A model generated the notes under the pieces. It worked only from the letters and a program-made list of their open reading frames with translations, was not told where the DNA came from and did no database searches. Source: Phocoena phocoena (Eukaryota; Chordata; Mammalia; Artiodactyla; Phocoenidae). Taken from it: a stretch of DNA of 64,000 nt. This document shows, in pieces, positions 1 to 11,748 of this stretch; position 1 is the first letter of the stretch, and each line of letters begins with the position of its first letter. The stretch covers positions 372,001 through 436,000 of the forward strand of contig NW_027077451.1 of assembly GCF_963924675.1 (NCBI RefSeq), given 5' to 3'. A program made the translations under genes and the position numbers.

Positions 1-126
1 CTCCATTCTCTGATCAAAATATAAAGTTTCCTTTGCTTTTGAACCAAACTCAGTCTCGATCTATTGGCTCCAATGACACTGGGCAGGGGGACACTTGTTG
101 GCGTCCACTCTGGAGGATCAGTAACA
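1..126 (+). mobile_element. 3' end (R/U5) of an ERV LTR, left super-repeat copy
   Basis: This stretch is the same as 58442-58567 on the right, where it forms the end of an LTR following a retroviral pol/env remnant. It has an AT-rich polyadenylation-like segment (ATATAAAG), a GC-richer U5-like part and ends in GTAACA, a normal LTR terminus. The upstream U3 lies outside the window. The call depends on the right-hand copy; alone it would be hard to recognise. Confidence 0.55.
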
Positions 127-451
127 GAAATTGAGAACATTGTAACTTCAATGAACAGATGTGTGAGCCAAACTGTAATTAACATAGAACAGTGTATAAG
201 GCTCGGGTAAAATAAGATGTTTCTAACACTTCCATTTGATATTTCCATCACTTTCTTATAAGCAAGTTCAGTGAAAAGGTTTGTCTTCTTTGTCAGGTCA
301 ATATTAGAGAAACAAAGTGATTTCTTTCCAAGGATGTACATCTAATAATCTTGGTTAAAGCTTCAATCTTGTTTTAAATGCTTTTGCATTGAAAATGATA
401 CCTCTCTTTCAGCTCCCCCATTTCTGAGAAGCATAAAATCTTATAATTTAT
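127..451. other. Unassigned sequence between LTR end and L1 scrap
   Basis: AT-rich, non-coding, with no tandem structure I can see. It is present again, nearly unchanged, at 58568-58892. Probably old single-copy flank into which the ERV inserted, carried along in the large duplication. Confidence 0.4.
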
Positions 452-635
452 TATTACCAAAGGGAAATGGTAGGAGGAGGGATAAATTAACAGTTTGGGA
501 TTAACACATACACACTGCTATGTATGAAATCATCAGCAAGGAACTACTGTATAGCACAGGGAACTACACTCAATATTTTGCAATAACCTATAAGGGGAAA
601 TGATCTGAAAAAGAATAGATATTTTTATTGACATC
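452..635 (+). mobile_element. L1 3'UTR fragment
   Basis: The order of motifs is that of an artiodactyl/cetacean L1 3'UTR: ACCAAAGGGAAATGG, GGGATAAATTA, GTTTGGGATTAAC, CTACTGTATAGCACAGGGAAC, CAATATTTTGCAATAACC and CTGAAAAAGAATAG. Both ends are truncated and no poly(A) remains. Repeated at 58893-59076. This is a separate remnant from the L1-derived part of the satellite monomer, which is far more diverged. Confidence 0.8.
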
Positions 636-789
636 ATCCATCAATGACAGTAAAAATGGAATCTAAGGGAAGACAGTGGTGAGTGCTTCTGACCCTGAAG
701 ACTTCAATCATCTAAAGTTTGGACTCTGCCTACTTCCCAAGGCCCTTAATGAACATATGTGTAGCCGTAGCTTAAAAAATTCCCCAGTT
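636..789. other. Unassigned spacer before the array edge
   Basis: No similarity to the satellite monomer or to L1 that I can follow by eye. Repeated at 59077-59230. Confidence 0.35.
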
Positions 790-1974
790 TGGGTTGCGGA
801 GAGACACTGATATTTAAAATCCCCTGGTGTTCTCCTCACATGAATGGGACCCTTCCTACACCTAAAACATGCCTGTCACACCCAGAGGATGGTATACCGT
901 CTGATCGGGAAAAGTTTGGAAAAGGCATCTCATCTCCTCATCTCTTGGTGCTAGGGTTCACCACTCCAGCGTCTTTACTAACAGTCTCCCCACTTGGAGA
1001 TGTCAGCACTGTCAACATCCTGTTGCATACAGTTTGGAATTTGTCCAGAGGATGAAGCAGAAGGAGGAGGAACAATGAGAGACAAGTCCTAGGTGTTCGG
1101 ACAGGCACATGCCACTCTAATTTCCAATCAGGAAGACGAATTGACCAAAGGCTAGGGTTGCCCATGGAAACAGAATAGGGCTTGAGGAATCCTGATGCTT
1201 TGTGGCCAGTTCCCATAAACACAAGTTGGAAAATGGAACTCAGGGGCACTAAAATTCACGAAACTGCAGAATTGAAAATATCTATCACTGAAAAATGTCT
1301 TGAGGAAAGTCAGAGAAAAGGACTTGTAAGCAACAGAGAATGGCAGGAAAGGGATTGGAAGAGGTAGAAAGGACTCGCCATTAAGCACAAGAAAAGGGGC
1401 TGAACATTGCCAACATTGCAGTTGGCCAAAAAGGGTGTATGCGTCTTTTTCTGTATATATTCAAGAAAAGGGCATACACTTTTTTAGCCAACCAAACAGG
1501 TGGGCACTGGAAATCAATACTACAAAACATATCACTTTGCATCAGTCAGAAGAGCCGTCCTCATAAAGTGTAAACACCAGAAATGCAGGACAGGGCAAGG
1601 AGAAAAGGGAGCCCTGTGAGTCTTATAGTGGAAATGTATATTGCCAACGGTCACTCTGGATAAGTCTATTGTGTTTACTAAAGCATCTAAAAAATGAGCT
1701 ACCGAGCACAGGGCACTTGCACTCATGGACGTATATCTTGGGAAAAACAAAAATCGAGAGGACACAGGCACCCCAATGTTTACCACCTCTCTGTTTAAAA
1801 GATCCTCGACTAGGATATAACTTAAAGTATCTGCAGAGAAAAAACGGACAGAGATGTGGTGCTTATGTAGAGTGGAATATTACTCAGCCTGGAAATCAAT
1901 GAAATACGGCCAGTTATAACAACTCAAGAGGAGTTACGTGTGATCATTCGAAGTCACATAATTCAAAAAGAAAA
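790..1974 (+). repeat. Highly diverged edge satellite monomer (left)
   Basis: The sequence follows the satellite monomer landmark by landmark: AAAACATGCCTG for AAAACATGCATG, GGTTCACCACTCCAG for GGTTCACCATTCCAG, CTCCCCACTTGGAGA for CTCCCCGCTTGGAGA, AGGAAGACGAATTGACCAAAGG, and a decayed palindrome near 1417-1488. Identity is much lower than within the array and it starts mid-monomer. Near 1975 (AAGATATCACTAATAC) it passes into canonical sequence. This is the expected state of a satellite edge, which escapes homogenisation. Confidence 0.8.
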
Positions 1975-3010
1975 TGACATAAGATATCACTAATACATGG
2001 AATGTTAACATGGCTACACATGAACTGAATTACAAAAGAGAAGAGGGTTTCAAATTAAGAAAACCAACTTATGCTTCCTTAAGGGGAAAGGTGAGTTGGG
2101 GTGCTGCATAAAACCAGAGATTGAAATTAGCACAGATACCATTCCATAAGCCAAATATGTAATAGTCAAGACCTACTCCTTGCTCAACGAAATGGACTCC
2201 ACACGCCATATTCAAGGCCTAAGAATATACCGGATTAGTAAGAATCTTAAAACCCATGGACTTATATGTCTCCGTAACAGAATCAAGCGCGTGTACAGCG
2301 GCATAAACGAAGCAGTGAAAATCCGATAAATCCCATTATTAAAATAAATTTCAAAAACAAAACACAATGACAGTGAAATAGGAAGCAATTCTTAAATAAT
2401 TCACTCAGGGCATGTGATGCAACCTGGATTTACCACATCTACACCCAGAGCTGGTTGAGACATAAGGCTGGACACTTCAGGCTGATAGCATTGGTGAGTT
2501 TCGGTGAACAAATGCAGATCCTTTGAAGTCATACTGCATGGTACCCATTCCAAGGGTCCCAACTCTCCAGGTTCAAGGGATTCTTTCTTCAGCTAAAACA
2601 TGCATGGGAAACGGCGAGTATGGTCCACCGTGTGATTAGGAAACGATTTAAAATGCATCTCAGTTTTCGTATCCTGGTCCTCGGGTTCACCATTCCAGAC
2701 GGTTTACTAACACTCTCCCCGCTTGGAGAGTCAGTGCCTTTAACCTCCTGTTTGGCACAGCTTGCAATTTCTGCGCAAGATGAACAGGAATAGGGAGAAC
2801 CAATGAGAGACTAGCTATAGGTGTCTGCACGGGCAAATGTAAGGCTCATTTCCCACCAGGAAGAGGAATTAACCAAAGGCTCAGCGTGCCCTGCTGGAAA
2901 CAGATTAGGGCCTGAAGCAATCCTGTGGTTTGGTGCCCAGCTCACAAGAAAGCGAGTTGAAGAAAGGAGCTCAGGGGCACTGTAATTCACAAACCTGCAG
3001 AGTTATAAAT

Positions 3011-4757
3011 GACAGCTATCCTCCAAAAATATATTGAAGTAAGCCTGCGAAGGGGACTTCAAAGCGGGACAGAATTTCAGGAAAACGATTGCAGGGGGTA
3101 GACTGGAATTGCCCAGAAAGCATAGGAAAAGAGGCAGAACGTCGACAATGGTGCACTTGGCCAAAAAGTGCGTATGCATTTTTTCCTGAATATATTCAGG
3201 AAAAAACGCATACGCTCTTTTTCGCAAACCAAGCAAGCCTGTAAAGGAAATCTGCACTACAATGAAGTCTAACTGCCCCCTGGGCAAAAGGGCCATCTGA
3301 AAAAAGTGTAAAATCCAGAAAGCTAGGACAGGATATGGAGAACAGGGAGCCTTGTTATGCTGATTGGCAGGATGTAAATTGCCAACAGCCACCCTGGAGA
3401 AGTGTATGGTGTTTCCTGAAACCCATAAGAAACAAAGCAACACGGCCTATGGCACTTCCACTTATGGTCCCAAAGATTACGGAAATTAAAATCAAAAACA
3501 GACAGCCACCCCAAAGTTTGGGACGGCTGTGTTCACAAGAAGCTCGTCTACAGTACCAGGTAAATATCCCAGAAAGCAAAAAATGGATAAAGAAGTTGTG
3601 GCACGTACGTGCAATGCAATATCACTCAGCAATGAAATCTGTGACATCAGGCCCGTAGCGGCATAGTGAGTGGATGCAGGTACGGTGATTCTACGTGAAC
3701 TACGTCACACAGAAAAAGAAACATCATAAGATATCACTAATACACGGAATGTAAACTTGACTACACATGAACTGAATTACAAAACAGAAGAGGGTCTCAA
3801 ATTTAGAAAACCAACTAGTGCTTGCTTATGGGGAAAGGTGCGTTGGGGTGCTGCATAAAACCAGAGACTGAAATTAGCACAGATAACTTTCCATAAGCCA
3901 AATATGTAATAGACAAGACCTACTCCTTGCTCAACGAAATGGACCCAACACCACATATTCAACGCCTAGGAATATACCTGACTAGGAAGAATCTTAAAAC
4001 CCATGGATATATATGTCTCCGTAAGAGAATCAAGCGTGTGTACAGCGGCCGAAACGCAGCAGTGAAAATCCGATAAATCCCATTATCAAAATAAATTTCG
4101 AAAACAAAACACAAAGACAGTGAAATAGAGAGCAATTCTTAAATAATTCACTCAGGGCATGTGATGCAACCGGGATTGACCACATCTACACCCAGAGCTG
4201 GTTGAGACATAAGGCTGGACACTTCAGGCTGATAGCATTGGTGAGATTCGGTGAGCAAATGCAGACCCTTTGAAGTCATACTGCATGGTACCTATTCCAT
4301 GGGTCCCAACTCTTCAGGTTCAAGGGATTCTTCCTCCAGCTAAAACATGCATGGGAAACCCAGAGTATCGTCCACCGTGTGATTGGGAAACGATTTAAAA
4401 TGCATCTCAGTTTTCGTATCCTGGTCCTCGGGTTCACCATTCCAGATGCTTTACTAACACTCTCGCCGCTTGGAGAGTCAGTGCCTTTAACCTCCTCTTT
4501 GGCACAGCTTGCAATTTCTGTGCAAGATGAACAGGAATAGGGAGAACCAATGAGAGACTAGCTGTAGGTGTCTGCACGGGCAAATGTAACGCTCATTGCC
4601 CACCAGGAAGTACAATTAAACAAAGGCTCAGTGTGCCCTGCTGGAAAGAGATTAGGGCCTGAAGCAATCCTGCGGTTTTGTGCCCAGCTCACAAGAGAGC
4701 GAGTTGAAGAAAGGAGCTCAGGGGCACTGTAATTCACAAACCTGCAGAGTTATAAAT
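3011..4757 (+). repeat. Satellite monomer 1
   Basis: 1,747 bp. Palindrome 3157-3228 is imperfect: the left arm has AGTGCG and the right arm has CGCTCT and CGCAAA. The L1 ORF2-derived frame is open for 107 codons at 3335-3658. Nearly the same as the start of the second array up to about 3228. Confidence 0.93.
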
Positions 4758-6505
4758 GACAGCTATCTTCCAAAAGTATATTGAAGTAAGCCTGCGAAGG
4801 GGACTTGAAAGCAGGGCAGAATTTCAGGAAAACGATTGCAGGAGGTAGACTGGAATTGCCCTGAAAGCATAGGAAAAGAGGCACAATGTCGACAATGATG
4901 AACTTGGCCAAAAAGGGCGTAAGCGTTTTTTCCTGAATATATTCAGGAAAAAACGCATACGCAATTTTTGGCCAACCGAGCAAGCCTGTAAAGGAAATCT
5001 GCACTACAATGAAATCTCACTGCCCCCCCGGGCAAAAGGGCCATCTGAAAAAAGTGTAAAATCCAGAAAGGTAGGACAGGATATGGAGAACAGGGAGCCT
5101 TGTTATGCTGATTGGCAGGATGTAAATTGTGAACAGCCACCCTGGAGAAGTGTATGGTGTTTCCTGAAACACGTAAGAAATAAAGCAACACAGCCTATGG
5201 CAATTGCACTTATGGTCCTATTCCTTAGGGAAATTAAAATCAAAAACAGACAGCCACCCCAATATTTGGGACGACTGTGTTCACAAGAAGCTCGTCTACA
5301 GTATCAGTTAAATATCCCAGAAAGCAAAAAATGGATAAAGAAGTTGTGGCACGTACGTGCAATGCAATATCACTCAGCAATGAAATCTGTGTCATCAGGC
5401 CCGTAGCGGCATAATGAGTGGATGCAGGTACGGTGATTCTACGTGAACTACGTCACACAGAAAAAGAAACATCATAAGGTATCACTAATACACGGAATGT
5501 AAACTTGACTACACATGAACTGAATTACAAAACAGAACAGGGTCTCAAATTTAGAAAACCAACAACTGCTTGCTTATGGGGAAAGGTGCTTTGGGGTGCT
5601 GCATAAAACCAGAGACTGAAATTAGCACAGATAACTTTCCATAAGTTAAATATGTAAAAGACAAGACCTACTCCTTGCTCAACGAAATGGACCCAACACC
5701 ACATATTCAACGCCTAGGAATATACCTGACTAGGAAGAATCTTAAAACCCATGGATATATATGTCTCCGTAAGAGAATCAAGCGTGTGTACAGCGGCCGA
5801 AACGCAGCAGTGAAAATTCGATAAATCCCATTATCAAAATAAATTTCGAAAACAAAACACAAAGACAGTGAAATAGAGAGCAATTCTTAAATAATTCACT
5901 CAGGGCATGTGATGCAACCGGGATTGACCACATCTACACCCAGAGCTGGTTGAGACATAAGGCTGGACACTTCAGGCTGATAGCATTGGTGAGTTTCGGT
6001 GAGCAAATGCAGACCCTTTGAAGTCATACTGCATGGTACCCATTCCATGGGTCCCAACTCTCCAGGTTCAAGGCATTCTTCCTCCAGCTAAAACATGCAT
6101 GGGAAATCCAGAGTATCGTCCACCGTGTGATTGGGAAACGATTTAAAATGCATCTCAGTTTTCGTATCCTGGTCCTCGGGTTCACCATTCTAGATGCTTT
6201 ACTAACACTCTCCCCGCTTGGAGAGTCAGTGCCTTTAACCTCCTGTTTGGCACAGCTTGCAATTTCTGTGCAAGATGAACAGGAATACGGAGAACCAATG
6301 AGAGACTAGCTGTAGGTGTCTGCACGGGCAAATGTAACGCTCATTGCCGACCAGGAAGAGGAATTAAACAAAGGCTCAGCTAGCCCTGCTGAAAACAGAT
6401 TAGGGCCTGAAGCAATCCTGCGGTTTTGTGCCCAGCTCACAAGAAAGCGAATTGAAGAAAGGAGCTCAGGGGCACTGTAATTCACAAACCTGCAGAGTTA
6501 TAAAT
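4758..6505 (+). repeat. Satellite monomer 2
   Basis: 1,748 bp. Palindrome 4904-4975 has mismatches in both arms (GTAAGCG left, GCAATTTTT right). The ORF2-derived frame is open at 5083-5406 because CCTATTCCTTAGG replaces the CCTATAG of most monomers. Confidence 0.93.
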
Positions 6506-8253
6506 GACAGCTATCCTCCAAAAATATATTGAAGTAAGCCTGCGAAGGGGACTTGAAAGCGGGGCAGAGTTTCAGGAAAACCATTGCAGGGGGTAGACTG
6601 GAATTGCCCTTAAAGCATAGGAAAAGAGGCACAACGGCGACAATGATGCACTTGGACAAAAAGGGCGTATGCGTTTTTTCCTGAATATATTCAGGAAAAA
6701 ACGCATACGCCCTTTTTGGCCAACCAAGCAAGCCTGTAAAGGAAATCTGCACTACAATGAAATCTCACAGCCCCCCCGGGCAAAAGGGCCATCTGAAAAA
6801 AGTGTAAAATCCAGAAAGGTAGGACAGGATATGGAGAACAGGGAGCCTTGTTATGCTGATTGGCAGGATGTAAATTACCAGCAGCCACCCTGGAGAAGTG
6901 TATGGTGTTTCCTGAAACACGTAAGAAACAAAGCAACACAGCCTATGGCACTTCCACTTATGGTCCTATAGCTTACGGAAATTAAAATCAAAAACAGACA
7001 GCCACCCCAATATTTGGGACGGCTGTGTTCACAAGAAGCTCGTCTACAGTATCAGGTAAATATCCCAGAAAGCAAAAAATGGATAAAGAAGTTGTGGCAC
7101 GTACGTGCAATGCAATATAACTCAGCAATGAAATCTGTGTCATCAGGCCCGTAGCGGCATAGTAAGTGGATGCAGGTACGGTGATTCTACGTGAACTACG
7201 TCACACAGAAAAAGAAACATCATAAGATATCACTAATACACGGAATGTAAACTTGACTACACATGAACTGAATTACAAAACAGAACAGGGTCTCAAATTT
7301 AGAAAACCAACTAGTGCTTGCTTATGGGGAAAGGTGCCTTGGGGTGCTGCATAAAACCAGAGACTGAAATTAGCACAGATAACTTTCCATAAGCCAAATA
7401 TGTAATAGACAACACCTACTCCTTGCTCAACGAAATGGAACCAACACCACATATTCAACGCCTAGGAATATACCTGACTAGGAAGAATCTTAAAACCCAT
7501 GGATATATATGTCTCCGTAAGAGAATCAAGCATGTGTACAGCGGCCGATACGCAGCAGTGAAAATCCGATAAATCCCATTATCAAAATAAATTTCGAAAA
7601 CAAAACACAAAGACAGTGAAATAGAGAGCAATTCTTAAATAATTCACTCAGGGCATGTGATGCAACCGGGATTGACCACATCTACACCCAGAGCTGGTTG
7701 AGACATAAGGCTGGACACTTCTGGCTGATAGCACTGGTGAGTTTCGGTGAGCAAATGCAGACCCTTTGAAGTCATACTGCATGGTACCCATTCCATGGGT
7801 CCCAACTCTCCAGGTTCAAGGCATTCTTCCTCCAGCTAAAACATGCATGGGAAACCCAGAGTATTGTCCACCGTGTGATTGGGAAACGATTTAAAATGCA
7901 TCTCAGTTTTCGTATCCTGGTCCTCGGGTTCACCATTCCAGATGCTTTACTAACACTCTCCCCGCTTGGAGAGTCAGTGCCTTTAACCTCCTGTTTGGCA
8001 CAGCTTGCCATTTCTGTGCAAGATGAACAGGAATAGGGAGAACCAATGAGAGACTAGCTGTAGGTGTCTGCACGGGCAAATGTAACGCTCATTGCCCACC
8101 AGGAAGAGGAATTAAACAAAGGCTCAGTGTGCCCTGCTGGAAACAGATTAGGGCCTGAAGCAATCCTGCGGTTTTGTGCCCAGCTCACAAGAAAGCGAGT
8201 TGAAGAAAGGAGCTCAGGGGCACTGTACTTCACAAACCTGCAGAGTTATAAAT
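6506..8253 (+). repeat. Satellite monomer 3
   Basis: 1,748 bp. Palindrome 6652-6723 has one mismatch (TTGGAC at the left end). The ORF2-derived frame is closed by the TAG of CCTATAG near 6969, as in most monomers. Confidence 0.93.
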
Positions 8254-8399
8254 GACAGCTATCCTCCAAAAATATATTGAAGTAAGCCTGCGAAGGGGAC
8301 TTGAAAGCGGGGCTGAATTTCAGGAAAACGATTGCAGGGGGTAGACTGGAATTGCCCTGAAAGCATAGGAAAAGAGGCACAACGTCGACAATGATGCAC

Positions 8400-8471
8400 T
8401 TGGCCAAAAAGGGCGTATGCGTTTTTTCCTGAATATATTCAGGAAAAAACGCATACGCCCTTTTTGGCCAA
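8400..8471. repeat. 72-bp perfect palindrome (reference copy, monomer 4)
   Basis: The sequence equals its own reverse complement over 72 bases with no spacer. Each 36-base arm runs from TTGGCC through an A5 run, GGGCGTATGCG and T6 to the centre CCTGAATATATTCAGG. The flanking bases (C on both sides) do not pair, so it ends exactly there. Other perfect copies: 10147-10218, 15391-15462, 17146-17217, 18894-18965, 24139-24210, 29391-29462, 36380-36451, 38126-38197, 41616-41687, 43362-43433 and 63345-63416. Remaining monomers have one to several mismatches. Confidence 0.97.
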
Positions 8472-8843
8472 CCAAGCAAGCCTGTAAAGGAAATCTGCAC
8501 TACAATGAAGTCTCACTGCCCCCCGGGCAAGAGGGCCATCTGAAAAAAGTGTAAAATCCAGAAAGGTAGGACAGGATATGGAGAAGAGGGAGCCTTGTTA
8601 TGCTGATTGGCAGGATGTAAATTGCCAACAGCCACCCTGGAGAAATGTATGGTGTTTCCTGAAACACGTAAGAAATAAAGCAACACAGCCTATGGCAATT
8701 GCACTTATGGTCCTATTCCTTAGGGAAATTAAAATCAAAAACAGAGAGCCACCCCAAAGTTTGGGACGGCTGTGTTCCCAAGTAGCTCGTCTACAGTACC
8801 AGGTAAATATCCCAGAAAGCAAAAAATGGATAAAGAAGTTGTG

Positions 8844-8855
8844 GCACGTACGTGC
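8844..8855. repeat. 12-bp palindrome GCACGTACGTGC
   Basis: A second perfect short palindrome in the L1-like half of the monomer, present in many monomers. In several others the right half has changed to GTACGTACAA (for example near 19342, 22839 and 31589). It contains overlapping ACGT cores, but I have no evidence that it binds a protein. Confidence 0.7.
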
Positions 8856-9359
8856 AATGCAATATCACTCAGCAATGAAATCTGTGTCATCAGGCCCGTA
8901 GCGGCATAGTGAGTGGATGCAGGTACGGTGATTCTACGTGAACTACGTCACACAGAAATAGAAACATCATAAGATATCACTAATACACGGAATGTAAACT
9001 TGACTACACATGAACTGAATTACAAAACAGAACAGGGTCTCAAATTTAGAAAACCAACTAGTGCTTGCTTATGGGGAAAGGTGCCTTGGGGTGCTGCATA
9101 AAACCAGAGACTGAAATTAGCACAGATAACATTCCATAAGCCAAATATGTAATAGACAAGACCTACTCCTTGCTCAACGAAATGGACTCAACACCACATA
9201 TTCAACGCCTAGGAATATACCTGACTAGGAAGAATCTTAAAACCCATGGATATATATGTCTCCGTAAGAGAATCAAGCGTGTGTACAGCGGCCGATACGC
9301 AGCAGTGAAAATCCGATAAATCCCATTATCAAAATAAATTTCGAAAACAAAACACAAAG

Positions 9360-9930
9360 ACAGTGAAATAGAGAGCAATTCTTAAATAATTCACTCAGGG
9401 CATGTGATGCAACCGGGATTGACCACATCTACACCCAGAGCTGATTGAGACATAAGGCTGGACACTTCAGGCTAATAGCATTGGTGAGTTTCGGTGAGCA
9501 AATGCAGACCCTTTGAAGTCATACTGCATGGTACCTATTCCATGGGTCCCAACTCTTCATGTTCAAGGGATTCTTCCTCCAGCTAAAACATGCATGGGAA
9601 ACCCAGAGTATCGTCCACCGTGTGATTGGGAAACGATTTAAAATGCATCTCAGTTTTCGTATCCTGGTCCTCGGGTTCACCATTCCAGATGCTTTACTAA
9701 AACTCTTCCCGCTTGGAGAGTCAGTGCCTTTAACCTCCTGTTTGGCACAGCTTGCAATTTCTGTGCAAGATGAACAGGAATAGGGAGAACCAATGAGAGA
9801 CTAGCTGTAGGTGTCTGCACGGGCAAATGTAACGCTCATTTCCCACCAGGAAGAGGAATTAACCAAAGGCTCAGCGTGCCCTGCCGGAAACAGATTAGGG
9901 CCTGAAGCAATCCTGCGGTTTTGTGCCCAG
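9360..9930. other. Part of the monomer with no recognised origin (reference: monomer 4)
   Basis: About 570 bp between the L1-like poly(A) remnant and the next L1-like start. It contains a KpnI-type GGTACC, the short inverted pair CTCTCCCCGCTTGGAGAG (mutated to CTCTTCCCGC here) and TGATTGGGAAACG. I do not recognise an element in it. It could be a host sequence captured when the first tandem unit formed, or L1 too diverged to see. Confidence 0.4.
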
Positions 9931-10000
9931 CTCACAAGAAAGCGAGTTGAAGAAAGGAGCTCAGGGGCACTGTACTTCACAAACCTGCAGAGTTATAAAT

Positions 10001-11748
10001 GACAGCTATCCTCCAAAAATATATTGAAGTAAGCCTGCGAAGGGGACTTGAAAGCGGGGCAGAATTTCAGGAAAACGATTGCAGGTGGTAGACTGGAATT
10101 GCCCTGTAAGCATAGGAAAAGAGGCAGAACGTCGACAATGATGCACTTGGCCAAAAAGGGCGTATGCGTTTTTTCCTGAATATATTCAGGAAAAAACGCA
10201 TACGCCCTTTTTGGCCAACCAAGCAAGCCTGTAAAGGAAATCTGCACTACAATGAAATCTCACTGCCCCCCCGGGCAAAAGGGCCATCTGAAAAAAGTGT
10301 AAAATCCAGAAAGGTAGGACAGGATATGGAGAACAGGGAGCCTTGTTATGCTGATTGGCAGGATGTAAATTGCCAGCAGCCACCCTGGAGAAGTGTATGG
10401 TGTTTCCTGAAACACGTAAGAAACAAAGCAACACAGCCTATGGCACTTCCACTTATGGTCCTATAGCTTACGGAAATTAAAATCAAAAACAGACAGCCAC
10501 CCCAATATTTGGGACGGCTGTGTTCACAAGAAGCTCGTCTACATTATCAGGTAAATATCCCAGAAAGCAAAAAATGGATAAAGAAGTTGTGGCACGTACG
10601 TGCAATGCAATATAACTCAGCAATGAAATCTGTGTCATCAGGCCCGTAGCGGCATAGTAAGTGGATGCAGGTACGGTGATTCTACGTGAACTACGTCACA
10701 CAGAAAAAGAAACATCATAAGATATCACGAATACACGGAATGTAAACTTGACTACACATGAACTCAATTACAAAACAGAACAGGGTCTCAAATTTAGAAA
10801 ACCAACTAGTGCTTGCTTATGGGGAAAGGTGCCTTGGGGTGCTGCATAAAACCAGAGACTGAAATTAGCACAGATACCTTTCCATAAGTCAAATATGTAA
10901 TAGACAAGACCTAATCCTTGCTCAACGAAATGGAACCAACACCACATATTCAACGCCTAGGAATATACCTGACTAGGAAGAATCTTAAAACCCATGGATA
11001 TATATGTCTCCGTAAGAGAATCAAGCATGTGTACAGCGGCCGATACGCAGCAGTGAAAATCCGATAAATCCCATTATCAAAATAAATTTCGAAAACAAAA
11101 CACAAAGACAGTGAAATAGAGAGCAATTCTTAAATAATTCACTCAGGGCATGTGATGCAACCGGGATTGACCACATCTATACCCAGAGCTGATTGAGACA
11201 TAAGGCTGGACACTTCTGGCTGATAGCACTGGTGAGTTTCGGTGAGCAAATGCAGACACTTTGAAGTCATACTGCATGGTACCTATTCCATGGGTCCCAA
11301 CTCTCCAGGTTCAAGGCATTCTTCCTCCAGCTAAAACATGCATGGGAAACCCAGAGTATCGTCCACCGTGTGATTGGGAAACGATTTAAAATGCATCTCA
11401 GTTTTCGTATCCTGGTCCTCGGGTTCACCATTCCAGATGCTTTACTAAAACTCTTCCCGCTTGGAGAGTCAGTGCCTTTAACCTCCTGTTTGGCACAGCT
11501 TGCAATTTCTGTACAAGATGAACAGGAATAGGGAGAACCAATGAGAGACTAGCTGTAGGTGTCTGCACGGACAAATGTAACGCTCATTACCCACCAGGAA
11601 GAGGAATTAACCAAAGGCTCAGCGTGCCCTGCCGGAAACAGATTAGGGCCTGAAGCAATCCTGCGGTTTTGTGCCCAGCTCACAAGAAAGCGAGTTGAAT
11701 AAAGGAGCTCAGGGGCACTGTAATTCACAAACCTGCAGAGTTATAAAT
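10001..11748 (+). repeat. Satellite monomer 5
   Basis: 1,748 bp, perfect palindrome at 10147-10218. Monomers 4-6 share CTAAAACTCTTCCCGC in place of CTAACACTCTCCCCGC. Confidence 0.93.

Larger units (their letters stand above)
8170..9359 (+). mobile_element. Ancient L1 3' part inside the monomer (reference: monomer 4)
   Basis: In one reference monomer the sequence tracks the last part of L1 ORF2 and the 3'UTR. Seen in order are ACTACAATGAAG, GGGCCATCTGAAAAAAGTG, GGAGAA-AGGGAGCC, GATGTAAATTG, ATGGATAAAGAAG, CACTCAGCAATGAAAT, AAGATATCACTAATAC, ACATGAACTGAATTACAAAAC, ACCTACTCC, AATCTTAAAA and a decayed A-rich end at AAAATAAATTTCGAAAACAAAAC. Similarity from about 8472 to 9359 is clear. The part from 8170 to 8399 (TCCTCCAAAAATATATTG, GGAAAAGAGGCACAACGTCG) is weaker but follows the same ORF2 order. 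A 72-bp palindrome interrupts it at 8400-8471. Every other monomer has the same structure. Confidence 0.8.
8254..10000 (+). repeat. Satellite monomer 4
   Basis: 1,747 bp. Perfect palindrome. ORF2-derived frame open at 8578-8901. Shares the variant GGGCAAGAGGGCC just after the palindrome with monomer 11, 12 kb away, a sign of exchange. Confidence 0.93.

Noticed and set aside
789..1055. 88-codon plus-strand frame, repeated at 59230
   Set aside because: Lies in the diverged edge monomer. The two copies are a duplication, not evidence of selection.
3985..4010. GGATATATATG as a TATA-type promoter in each monomer
   Set aside because: It corresponds to the ATATATAT stretch of the L1 3'UTR; no start signal or downstream gene supports a promoter.
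4750..5004. Recurrent 84-codon minus-strand open frame seen in most monomers (also 6498, 8246, 9993 and so on)
   Set aside because: It is antisense to the L1-derived part and spans the palindrome. Its conservation follows from the conservation of the satellite DNA, and stops appear freely elsewhere. No domain recognised.
7772..8011. Recurrent 79-codon minus-strand open frame (also 14763, 18266, 20016 and others)
   Set aside because: Present only in monomers with particular point variants; other monomers break it. Chance open frame in tandem DNA.
8254..10000. CENP-B box in the monomer
   Set aside because: I looked for TTCG-N4-A-N2-CGGG on both strands. CGGG and TTCG occur (for example CCTCGGGTTCACC and TTTCGGTGAGC) but not in the required spacing.
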